Positions 30,786 through 40,576 of a stretch of DNA of 64,000 nt are shown piece after piece. The stretch lies in the NCBI GenBank assembly GCA_030374805.1, contig JARGSG010000050.1, positions 391,813 to 455,812 of the forward strand, read 5' to 3'. This DNA is from Gracilaria gracilis. Taxonomy: Eukaryota > Rhodophyta > Florideophyceae > Gracilariales > Gracilariaceae. The position numbers and the translations under genes are program-made. How positions within the stretch are numbered: position 1 is the stretch's first letter; each line of letters begins with the position of its first letter. Under the pieces are notes generated by a model. The model was given only the letters and a program-made list of their open reading frames with translations. It did no database searches and was not told the origin of the DNA.

Positions 30786-32573
30786 CTAACGCCATCCCCT
30801 CAATGATTTTGAACCTCTTCTCGCTTTCAATGGTGTGATCCTTGAGCGAGGGAGTGGAGGAGGACGTGGACCATACCTTTTCGTTTCAAGATGCCTTTGA
30901 GATGAGAACTGCTTATCGCGCATATTACATTGTGTCCGCCTTTCCACATCTAGAGGCAATCTTTCTATCTCAGTTTGGGTTTGTCGTCCCGCATCACTTA
31001 ACAATGGATGAATGATTGAAGCTCTATTTTCATCCTCCGTGGGGAAGGCCGTGTGCGAAATTGCGTTTTCTCGGAACTCCAAAGAACTTCCTTCCCTGTT
31101 GAGGCAGTATCCCGCTCTTTCACCAAAACCTTCGACTTGAGACCTTTTGAATGGACTTTTTACGCTACATGTAAGCGTGCTAGAACTGTTTTGATGAGTT
31201 CTAGTTTTAATGTTGTTTTGCTGTACAACATACTCATTGGCTTCAATCGCTTCTCCCATACAATAGGACGGTGTCATATTGCGAGCTGATGTCAGAAGCG
31301 ACCTATTTTTCGGACAAATATTCGAGAGCCCTCTAATCTGGTGAGTCACTCCATCTTGTGAAAAAGGTACACTTTCAGGTTCTAACTGCAATCTATTGTT
31401 CCGTTGAATTGAATCACCATCTGTGACACCTGTTTCAAGAATAATGGCGTACACCGACGACTGGTTTGGGTTTGCACCCCCAGCTAGCGTACACCGACGA
31501 CTGGTTTGGGTTTGCACCCCCAGCTAGCGTACACCGACGACTGTTTTGGGTTTGCACCCCCAGCTAGTGCCGCGGGGCTTGTTGGGGGAAATTGAAGTTG
31601 TGAGAGTACGTTGAGCAGGAGCAACCGAGGATGTACAGTTCAACAGTGGCTGTTTTCCAGCTAGTGCTGCAGGACTTGGAGTAGAAGGTAGTTATGAGTT
31701 TGATTGAAGAACATTCCTGTGGGGGGATGAAAACGTTGGTAGTACGCGGCCTTGAGCGTGAGTCACCGCAGAAGGTGGTGCTGATGCTGGTGGATAATAT
31801 GGATGGCGCCCAGGTGAGGACAAAGGCAATGTCAGTCTTACGCTTTGAGATGTGCGATTTGAAACTGCTACTGACTCGTTTTGTTGTTGATTTGTATCCA
31901 TGAGTGAGTATTCAACATTTGTGTGCAGGTGAGCGGGAATGGAGGGATGTAAGAGAGGCGGTGCTGTTGAATCACTCCGCACCGCAGCACTACGTGCTAC
32001 TGAGGTACTTAAGTCAAAAGCAGGATTGAATGTACCTGAGTTGGATCCACGAGCTGCATTTGAGGGTTTTGCAGTTCTTCTTGCAGTCCTCTTCTTCGAT
32101 TTCATTTTATCTGCGATCAGCATTCGTATTGCCCATTGACCCGAAGCTTGAGCAAAAACCATCAAGTCAACTGTCTTTGCAGCTTCACGAACAATAACCT
32201 CACAGGTTCTGGGGTACTTCGAATATGCTTGCTCCCAAGTCATTGCACCGACGACATCGGGACCAAGATGGTAGTAGAGAATCCCTTCTAAGCTTCGAAG
32301 TGCATCGCAGTTGAGGCGTTCGTTTTCAACTTCATTGGGAAATTGCATGCGTTTGGCTTCATGGGGTGGCCTCCTTTAATTATACGTATCTATTTCTTTC
32401 CGCATCCAAGCGGCAACGCTCAATTTTCTTCGAAAATCTGTGCCTTGTCTGGGCTTTGGAATTCTGTGAAGGTAAGTTTGAGGAAGAAGCACCCGGAGAC
32501 TCTCCGAAAGCTCTCGAACTTGTTCTTTCACACCCATGATGAGTTTTTTTTGGTGGTTTAGAATCTCTATCAC
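30786..32573 (-). pseudogene. CACTA accessory protein (TNPA position), three in-frame stops
   Basis: One minus-strand frame runs from 32573 to 30786 (about 595 codons), broken by TAA 32376-32378, TAA 31692-31694 and a TAG near 31520. The first 90 residues are helical and charged (KEQVRELSESLRVLL). The next region (about 95-170) looks globular (WEQAYSKYPRTCEVIVREAAKTVDLMVFAQASGQWAIRM, described in parts here) and ends in a basic stretch KSKKRTARRT. The rest is Ser/Thr/Pro/Gln-rich. CACTA elements usually carry a second, fast-evolving protein that binds subterminal repeats. Position and plan fit that role, but I recognise no domain. A 40-bp tandem repeat lies inside the frame. Confidence 0.45.
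31447..31566 (+). repeat. 40-bp tandem repeat, three copies
   Basis: Units 31447-31486, 31487-31526 and 31527-31566. The first two are identical and the third has a single G to T change (ctggttt to ctgtttt). The unit is not a multiple of three, so the reading frame changes from copy to copy. Confidence 0.95.
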
Positions 32574-32603
32574 ATCGCCAGCCCCTATCGCGAGTGGAGT
32601 CCA

Positions 32604-32846
32604 TCTCAGAGTATCAGAGGAAGACGGGACTTATTCCAGTGCATGCATCAGAATATCTTGTTTGGACGGAGAAGCCTTCAAAGGGAAGAAGTTCTCAAAA
32701 TACTATCTATTTTTCTCTTGTAAGTGCGCAAAATATGGTATACATATTGCTGACCAAGTGAAATGGAAAGGCACTCTCATCTGACTTTAGTCCTTACCGA
32801 GTGCATGGAACTTGTTTTCGAAAACATTGTGTCATAAGGATGGAGA
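32604..32846. other. divergent promoter region of the CACTA genes
   Basis: The space between the accessory gene (minus) and the TNP2 gene (plus). No motif is specific enough to call. Confidence 0.3.
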
Positions 32847-35800
32847 ATGAGCAGCCCCGATTACGCATGTCCGCCGTGGTTTGAATGTCACTGTCCCCTA
32901 GGAACACCGGTTTGTAGGACTACTATGCTCGGGCACAGAAGAAACGCGAATAAGAGGCGAGCAGATATGGGACGTGGCCCCTTTAAAGTGGGGTCCCAAG
33001 TGAGCAACTGTGCACAAGAGTATCATTTCGAAATATATGAATCTCTGGTAGAACATGATACAGATGGAGAATCCGTCAGTACTGCAATGGTGTGCTCAAG
33101 GACGTTCACCACTTCCTCCCGGTTCATTGCATTCCAATGGATTGGCAATCCGGGAATCGGAACTTCTTCAGTCATCGGTATACGTATTCAATGAGAACCA
33201 AGAAAATGAGAATGAGGAATTTTCTCATCACTCAAGGACGATGCCAGAACAAAAGAATGCATCACGCACGGGAAACGATGAGGACGAAGAATTGGAGGTT
33301 GTAACGGATATTTTTCCATCCAAATGAACCGCCGCATTTTGTAGAATGCAACGAAGCTACGTTTGCGAGTTTAGAAGCTCAATCTTTTAATCAATCGGCA
33401 CTGTCAAACTACTTCGATACTGAAAATGTCAGTGATGGATATCGGCTTGCTGAAGAGCAGGAATCAGTGAATTTGACTTGGATACGAGGTAATAAGCAAT
33501 GGGTTGACCTGTTTTACAAGCACGCGCTCTCAAATTCTGTGATGGACGACTTATTGAAAGTGATTAGTGCGCCAATGAAGGATTGGAACACATTCATGGA
33601 TATCATGGGGAGGGTGGTTGGATTAACTTCTTCAGAAGAGAAGTACGATACTTGTCGCGGTCATTGCTGTTTTGCCACTCTCGAAAGGGCAAGTCCAGCG
33701 TTGCGGTGCACCATTTTTGGCAAGCAGAAGCCAGAGAAAGGTGAGGGAAAGGCTTGGTAGTTACAAGTACATCCCGCTGATTCCACGAATAAGGCGTATG
33801 GTGGCAAATGAGAAACAATTTTTGCAGCTGTACGGGTACATTGCAAATAGAGATCCCGAACCTGGCTTATTACGTGATTACTTTGATGTTTCTCTTTATC
33901 ACGAACTGTCTAATCGAATCTTTGAAGAGGAAGATATATCTTTCGATGTGTACATAATGGTATCGACTGATGGATTTCAAGCTTTCAAGAACAGGAGTGG
34001 GGGATGTGTGGCCACTGGTGGCAGTTTTGCTAAACTTGGCTCCTTCTCAGAGATACCAGGTTCATAACGTCCTTCCACTTTCAATTAATACCGATGAAAG
34101 CCAGCCTAAGGACTTGCAGTCATACTTCATACCCTTAGTGAATGAAGTGTTACAAAGCCAGAAAAACGGTGGTATCCTAATGCGCTTTTTCGATGGCAAA
34201 CAAAGAAGGGTGAGGATACATTTGCCTCTAGTCACAACGGATTTAGCAGCATTAATGAAAGTGGCAGGGTTGGCCGGGCACAAGGCAAGATTCCCATGCC
34301 GCTATTGTGAAATAAGAGGTGTCTATTCCTCACATTACTACTATCCGTTGTGGATATTTTCTGAGAGATCTATAGAGAGCCCATCCCATACCCGACCATA
34401 TTTCATCATTTCGTCCGACATTAAGAACCCGGGAATCTATCGAAAAGATTTTTGACCAACTTGATAACGCCTCAAACAAGCGTCAACGACAGAAGGTCGT
34501 TACCGACACTGGAATTCAGAACAGATCTGTGATACTTAGGTTGCCAACAATGATTCCTTATCACTCGTTCCCGATTGACATAATGCACCTTTGTTACAAC
34601 GTGCAATGGCATTTACTGGAGTTTATACTCACCAGCGATTCTGAGGCGTGTGTTCTCAGCAACACAACTGTGAAAATATTAGATGAAGAGATTGTCTCAT
34701 TCAAGAATGGTGTTAATCCGCAATTATCCTCATCTCCAAGACCACTCACTGCCTTCAGGCAATGGAAAACTGCAGAGCACAAGCAGTTTACATTGTGCTA
34801 TATGTTGATAATTTTCGACGGCTTCATTTCGCCACAGTACCTGGACGTTCTCCACCGCTTCGTACAAGTAGTGGACATATGCTTCTGGACCTCAATCCAT
34901 TCAGACGAAGTGGGAGCAACTGCGTTCTATAGTTGAAGAGTTCATTCAGGATTACGAGCGATACTTTGTGCGCCATAACTTGTCTAGGGTTCGTCTTGCA
35001 AAATATGTTTTCCATCTACTGCTCTATCTACCAGAGAGCCTACAAATTTGTGGCCCACTACGAAACACATCTCAGTACTGGGTAGAGAAGTATATCGGCT
35101 GGATTAATCGAGCGGCCGCTGCTATATACAGAAGGCTCATGTTTGCCGAAAGTTACAGGGCGTTTTACAGTGTCCCCTTTCGACGTCTCAACTAGGGAGG
35201 AGAGCGCAGTGGCGTACGGTGTCTACGAACTTAAGGGACCATATGTAAATGGGAAACTGGGGAGAAATGGGACAACGTGGTTCAACGATTCGCAGGGCTG
35301 CTTTCTGGTTACTTCTCACGAAAGCTCTCTTTGTCTAGCGCAGATGCTAAAAGACTAGTTGCACGTGTTGTTGATATAAGGTTCGCACGTCGCCTGAGGT
35401 ACAACCACGGAGATAACTCTTCTAGAAGTGTCTGCACATCAAGGCACTTGTAGGCCCTCTTCTTACGTGGCTGTCGAAATTGCAAGTATCAAGTGCAGCC
35501 TGGAATGTCTATTATGCTTGTATAGAAGGCATTATCAGCTTTATCTTCGAGGAGGAAGTAGTGCAGTCGTTCGGGTGCTCTCAGCAGTACACAGTTTTTT
35601 TTGAGTTCTTGGGCGTCTGGAATGGAACGGGGGGTGAGCATGATCAACTATACCTACGTCGTCGCCGTGAACAGGCATTCACGAGAGAAAATGCCGAAGA
35701 TATTTCTATCCTGAGGAGACATATCGGCGTCGTTGAACACAGATATCCTTCAACACTTGCAGGTGGAGCAAGTGGGAGAGGTGCCATTCGCACGTACTTC

Positions 35801-35866
35801 ATTGACTCAAGGCTGCGGTGTGACTTTCTCCTGAATCCCACGAAGGCGTCTTATGGACGGGTCTAA
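32847..35866 (+). pseudogene. CACTA TNP2-type transposase (several frameshifts)
   Basis: The N-terminus has a Cys/His cluster (ECHCPLGTPVCRTTMLGH). Next come the TNP2 core segments VYIMVSTDGFQAFKN (Asp candidate), then in the next frame VWPLVAVLLNLAPSQRY. GILMRFFDGKQRRVRI and GLAGHKARFPCRYCEIRG give the Cys pair typical of TNP2. The C-terminal part has HSFPIDIMHLCYNVQWHLLE, a long helical region, then FHLLLYLPESLQICGPLRNTS and YWVEKYIGWI, and a tail to 35866. Frame changes occur near 33741, 34010, 34455, 34930 and 35190. This family (Pfam Transposase_21-like) cuts CACTA ends. The gene lies next to the right end, as in En/Spm elements. It is inactive. Confidence 0.75.
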
Positions 35867-36314
35867 TAGAACACTCCGAGGACTAAAGAGCTAAATTTCT
35901 CCGCAGTTTAGGTATTAGGGACCTATTCCGACGATACGACCGACGAGAAAGGGAACATATTGCATAACAAGCTAACAATACCTATTCCTTAAAGGTATCT
36001 AGTTTTCAAATAGAAACACAAAAGCATGCGGTACCTCTCTGTCCAGAAACCCAGTTTCTATATTTTAAGCGATACGTATTTCTATCATAATTTGTACGAT
36101 TCTCGACATTTGGGAATACTTACTTCTGGATTATATACCTGTGTCAAAAGTTGGTGTCCTTAGTGTGTCTTTAGAGTGTACTCGGAGTGCAGTGGTTACA
36201 AGAGCACTCGAAATGCACTCCCATGAAGCATTGTCTATATTATTTGAAAATTATTTACTATAATTCTGTATACACTCAGTTGGCTCAGGTGACAAGCTTA
36301 GATCCCCACCCGGG
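35867..36314. other. right terminal region of the CACTA-like element
   Basis: Non-coding. It contains several GAGTGC/GCACTC motifs between about 36175 and 36225, matching motifs near the left end in inverse orientation. Confidence 0.45.
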
Positions 36315-36317
36315 ATT

Positions 36318-36512
36318 GTGGTCGGTTACTCATCTCTAGGCTCACGCTCTTCTTTACCTCTGCAGGTTATTCCAGTACCGTCTCCGGTTTACACCCGGCT
36401 GCCATGCGGCACGCGCACGGGCAGAGGGCTCTACTTCCGAGTTCGCGCTTTTGTGGGAGCAGGACTCGGACATCCTGATGGATACGTACCCCTGTTTGGG
36501 GGTTGCTCTACA
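36318..36512 (+). repeat. 3' LTR of element A, second part
   Basis: 195 bp continuing the LTR from GTGGTCGG to the CA end. Together with the first part it gives 998 bp, exactly the 5' LTR length. Confidence 0.85.
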
Positions 36513-36517
36513 CCATG

Positions 36518-36636
36518 TCCTTACAGAAGAACATCAGCTCCGTGTAAGCGCTTACCGCCAGTACGCAAGCGTGGCCACGGTGCCCAATGGTGGGACAATT
36601 ACTCGTGTCAATCGAGCTCCCGAAAGAGTCAATTAA
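36518..36636 (+). pseudogene. element C leader ORF, 3' part (after element A)
   Basis: This continues the frame interrupted at 5789. It begins VLTEEHQLRV, whose His completes the zinc finger, and ends at TAA 36634-36636, about 80 bp before the gag ATG. The phase is exactly preserved across the 30.7-kb insertion, which supports both the insertion model and the reality of the leader ORF. Confidence 0.55.
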
Positions 36637-36717
36637 TACAATTAGCAAAGTAATTAATTATTTCAAAGCCAAACATTGAATAAACAGTACAATTTGTATT
36701 TGAATTTAAAAATTAAA

Positions 36718-37683
36718 AATGTCAAATCCTCCTCAAGCTTCATTCCGACAAAGCATACAAGCTATCCAAGAATTGCAACATCAAATTGCACCGTTATAAA
36801 ACCAATTGAATAATTCTATTCATGCCTTTCTTAAATTCGTTGGCAGTAACCAGGCCAGTCAAGCATTAAAAGTTGGAAAACCTGAAAAGTTCTTTGGAAA
36901 AAATGCTCGCAGCTGGATAAAGGGGCTTGAGAACATATTCATAAGTTTGAATAAGGAGCCTACTGAAAATGAAGTATGCCGTCAGTTATATTACAGGAGA
37001 TGCCTTGCAATGGTGGGAACTGATCCCAATTGAGGGAAAAAATCTGAAATCCTTCACAGAAATTTAAAGATCAGTTACTACAGTACTTTGAACAAGTAAA
37101 CAGAGAGTTAACTGCCAGAAGAGGATTATGTGATTTAAAAGAACTGCGTAAATTTAGTACTGTGCGATCCTATAACCAAGAGTTTACAAGATGATTATTA
37201 CAAATTCCTACTATGACTCAAACGGAACAATTGTTTCACTACAGCCAGGGTCTTAAAATTAGGACTCGAGTAGAAGTAAAAAGAGCAGAACCATCTAATG
37301 TGCAAGACGCAATGAAAATTGCGGACAAGCTGGAAAATATATTCCGAAGCGATACTTGGGGTTTTCATCGCTCAGGAAGTAGCAATTCCAGTGAAAATGA
37401 AGGGCCCACTCGTATGCAAATTGGAACCATAAATATGAGAAGAGCTCTTTACGTTAGTCCTGGAGAAAAGAAACGTTGTTGGGAGAATAAATTAGGTTTT
37501 ATATGCAAGAAGAGAGGTTGTTTTACCAAGAACCATAACAATAGTCGGTTCAATACGACTTACAATCCAAAGAAACTAAACAAGGCGCTAGCTAGTAATC
37601 CGTTAGCGCAACGATGTAATATAGAAAGTAAATGCAAAGCTAATAAAAAAGAAACAAAAAGTATAAAATACAAAAACCATTAA
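36718..37683 (+). pseudogene. element C gag
   Basis: ATG 36718 (MSNPPQASF) opens a Gln-rich N-terminus. Frameshifts and stops occur near 36800, 37030, 37060 and 37190. The retrotransposon-gag core is visible as VGKPEKFFGKNARSWIKGLE, a WWEL segment, FEQVNRELTARRGLCDLKEL, VRSYNQEFTR and LFHYSQGLKIRTR. The C-terminal Lys-rich part ends at 37681-37683. A zinc knuckle is doubtful: Cys residues at CWENKLGFICKKRGCF lack the His spacing. AT-rich codon use sets it apart from A and B. Confidence 0.75.
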
Positions 37684-37740
37684 GAAGTATTAAAATATGC
37701 ACTTTTCTCCCGTTTCGGAAGAAAAGATCTAAAAGATCAC

Positions 37741-38228
37741 CTATGTTGGTGTTTGAAGGAAAAATAGATACTCAAGTACCACACGCATGCAATATCCTAG
37801 TGGATAGTGGTTGTGAAGAGATTGTTATCTCTAAAGAGTTTGCAGAAAATTTGAATCTGCAAGTAAATAAGTCTGAGCTACAAGCTGAATTGTGGGATAG
37901 AATTCTTGTCCCAATGGGCATCAGTTCGAATGAACTTTCTCTAAGAACTGGCCAGCTATATTTCGATATTAAACCATACATAGTGGATATGATTTCTTTC
38001 GACGTAATCCTAGGCAAGTCATGGTTATCAGATATAAATCCACCTATTGATTGGAAATTGAACAAAATGCTCGTCAAGGCTGGAGAAGAATTCATTACTC
38101 TGGGCGCAGAAACTGGTAGATATGGCTCATCATCCCGGCCTACGTTCCTACTTACCAGTAAGCAATTCGTAAAACTTGTAAAAAAAGAAAATGAAGATGG
38201 TATACCATATTATAATCAACCCATATAG
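37741..38228 (+). pseudogene. element C aspartic protease
   Basis: A 161-residue frame with the retropepsin active site NILVDSGCEEIVIS (Asp-Ser-Gly) and the second motif SFDVILGKSWLS, as in Ty3/gypsy elements. The frame is open, but the flanking gag and RT parts are shifted, so it is a fragment of a former polyprotein. The start ATG at 37744 is probably incidental. Confidence 0.75.
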
Positions 38229-39498
38229 GGACAAAGTTGTTCCCAAAAGTACAAAACAAAGTGGGGAAGTGGATATCCAATTACAAAAGTTATTAAGTGA
38301 GTATCAAGACGGTTTTCCTAATCAGTTACGTAGACGATTACCACCAGATCAAGAAGTAGAAATGAGAATCGATGTGAAAGAAGGATCAAGTCCTAAGATG
38401 GGACCAATCTGCAAATTGTCTAAGGTAGAGCTAAGTGAAATGAAAAAACAGATAAACGAACTCTTAGCACACGGTTTCATCAGGCCCAGATAAGTCCTTG
38501 GGGAAGCCCAGTATTATTTACCAAGGAAAAAGACGGAAGTCTTCGTATGTGCGTTGACTACCGCGCACTGAATAAACAAACAATTAAAAATCAAGTACCG
38601 CTACCCCGAATTGATGAAGTATGGGACCAAGTAGGTGGTGCAAAGCACTTCTCTGCACTTGATTTACGATCGGGATATAATCAAATAAAGGTCAGAGAAG
38701 GTGACCGATAAAAAACTGCTTTTCGTACAAGATACGGACAATTCGAATATCTAGTGACACCCTTTGGACTCACTGGAACCCCAGGATGTTTTCAGACCTA
38801 TATAAACATCTTATTCAGAAAATATTTGGATGAATACTTACTTGTTTACTTAGACGATATACTCGTTTATAGTAAAACGAAAGAAGAGCATATAAAACAC
38901 CTACGAACAGTATTTGAAATATTAAAGAAGAATGAATTTTATGGGAAGTTATCCAAGTGTGAATTTATGAAAAGTTCCATTGAATACTTGGGACACATTA
39001 TAACTTCTGAAGGAACTAAAGTTAGTCCAAAGAAGACTGAAGCCATCAGTAATTGGGAAATACCTTCCAATAAAAAGTTCCATTGAATACTTGGATTATG
39101 CAATTACTATAGAAGGTTGGTCAAAGACTTCTCAAAAATAGCTGCTCCACTGTCTGACCTTACAAAGAAGAGTATTCTATTCCAATGGAAAGAAGAACAG
39201 CAGAATGATTTTAACAATCTTAAAATTGCGTTAAGTAACACACCGATATTAAGATGCGCAGATCTATACAAACCTTATGAATTAACTGCGGACGCCTCAG
39301 AAACAGAAATAGGAGCCTTCTTATCCCAAACAGATGATAAAGGGAGCACACCAGTAGCATATACGTCTCGGAAGTTTTCAAGCGATGGACAAGGCTACTA
39401 GACGCATGAAAGAGAGTTATTAGCTATAATACATGCTTTTGAAACATGGAGATCATACTTACATGGATCTAAGTTTCTTATACTTAATGATCATCATC
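38191..39498 (+). pseudogene. element C reverse transcriptase and N-terminal RNase H
   Basis: RT blocks in order: [20 protein letters not shown], a frameshift near 38490, then [47 protein letters not shown], a TAA near 38710, TPFGLTGTPGCFQ, the catalytic LLVYLDDILVYSK (both Asp present, about 38850) and YLGHIITSEG. A shift near 39080 leads to RNase H: LTADASETEIGAFLSQ, a TAG near 39400, THERELLAIIHAFE and LNDHHL. Element B is inserted immediately after this (TSD TCATC), and the RNase H end continues at 51515. Confidence 0.85.
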
Positions 39499-40495
39499 TG
39501 TAGAGCAAACCCCAAAGAGGGTACGTGTCCACCAGGGTGTCCGAGTCCTGCTCCCACAAAAGGGCGAACTCAGAAGTAGAGACCTCTGCCCGTGCGCGTG
39601 CCGCGTGGCAGCCGGGTGTAAACCGGAGACGGTACTAGAATAACCTGCAGAGGTAAAGAAGAGGGTGGGCCTAGAGACGAATAACCGACGACGGGTCACG
39701 AGAGAACGAGTCCAGAAGTGGAGCGAAGGGTGCCGTAAGACGGTGTAGTGCGCCTTCAGAGAACCACACGAGCGAAGCTACGGCCCGTGCCAACGGCGGG
39801 GACAGGGCCGATAGCGGAACGAGACACACACACACGTGTGTCCAAATATAACTCTATACAGAGGCGGAAGCGAGACCTGCACCAGGAAAACGATGAACTA
39901 AACAAAGATCCGGTACCTCGGTGAACGACAGCAAATACGACCTGATACTGGGGCAATTAGCGAAACGAGCCAGAAACTGGTAGTAAAGAACTTCCTTAGG
40001 GACCCTGAGTGGTGATTGTACCGAGACCAGTCATGGTTACTCTTCTTAGAGGAGTCGTGAACCTACGTAGGCAGTAACAACCATGGCCCAGCCTTCGGGA
40101 TGAAGACCACGTACTTCAAGAAGAAGATACGACTCAGGTGAGTTTTACTTAGTGGCTCCAGGGCGAGATCGCCCGAGCATATATACTATCTACTGTCTCT
40201 AGGGCTGCGCACTCCCACGAGGGCTCTACACGTGGACAACCCAGTGTCAGGGTGCCAAAGTATCGACCCAGCGGGTGTGACGCCAAATATTTGGACAAAT
40301 ATGCCACAAAGCCCTACTGTACACCTATTTCATAGGTTCTATCCCAGATTCACCTAACAAGGTACGTTCCAATAATATTTCCAAATCCACCCGAAACGAG
40401 GTCCATATTCATAGTCTGACACGTCAGTGCCCAATTGGTAGAGCTCCGTTATGAGAAACTTCATCGTGCCGACATCGGATTGCCATTGCTCCACA
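39499..40495 (-). repeat. 3' LTR of element B
   Basis: 997 bp, matching 50505-51509 and the A LTRs. Read on the plus strand it lies directly upstream of the antisense gene, so any promoter for that gene must be in or next to this LTR. Confidence 0.9.
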
Positions 40496-40508
40496 TCTCC
40501 CCCTCCTT
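40496..40508 (-). promoter_or_regulatory. polypurine tract of element B
   Basis: On the minus strand AAGGAGGGGGAGA directly precedes the 3' LTR. Confidence 0.75.
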
Positions 40509-40576
40509 AGCCAAGGGTTCGCGCTTTGGTCTGTGGGAAGGCGCCGGCGACCGGTACGTAAATACTGATCCTCAGA

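Larger units (their letters stand above)
23505..36314 (+). mobile_element. CACTA (En/Spm)-like transposon carrying decayed host genes
   Basis: A 12.8-kb insertion in the LTR of A with a 3-bp duplication ATT (23502-23504 and 36315-36317), the duplication length of CACTA elements. It contains a TNP2-type transposase (plus strand, right third) and a long accessory gene (minus strand). The left half holds host-gene remnants. GGAGTGC/GAGTGC motifs occur near both ends in inverted sense (about 23535-23555 and 36175-36225), like CACTA subterminal repeats. The extreme ends are only weakly inverted (a shared GGGATC), and neither begins with CACTA, so the termini are diverged or the class assignment rests on the transposase. 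Confidence 0.65.
5790..36512 (+). mobile_element. Ty3/gypsy retrotransposon A (family A/B), interrupted twice
   Basis: The 5' LTR is 5790-6787. The 3' LTR is in two pieces, 22702-23504 and 36318-36512. The flanking 5-mers are CCATC (5785-5789) and CCATG (36513-36517), one mismatch. Without its two insertions the element is about 12.2 kb, matching copy B (12.0 kb). Order: LTR, PBS, gag with zinc knuckle, protease, RT, RNase H, integrase with a long tail, variable spacer, separate chromodomain ORF, antisense gene, polypurine tract, LTR. Multiple stops and a changed RT active site show that it is dead. Confidence 0.88.

Noticed and set aside
1530-32573. A non-standard genetic code with TAA/TAG (or TGA) read as an amino acid
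   Set aside because: All three stop codons interrupt genes, they co-occur with frameshifts, and they replace different residues (Gln, Arg, Trp, Tyr, Glu) when A and B are compared. Pseudogene decay explains them.
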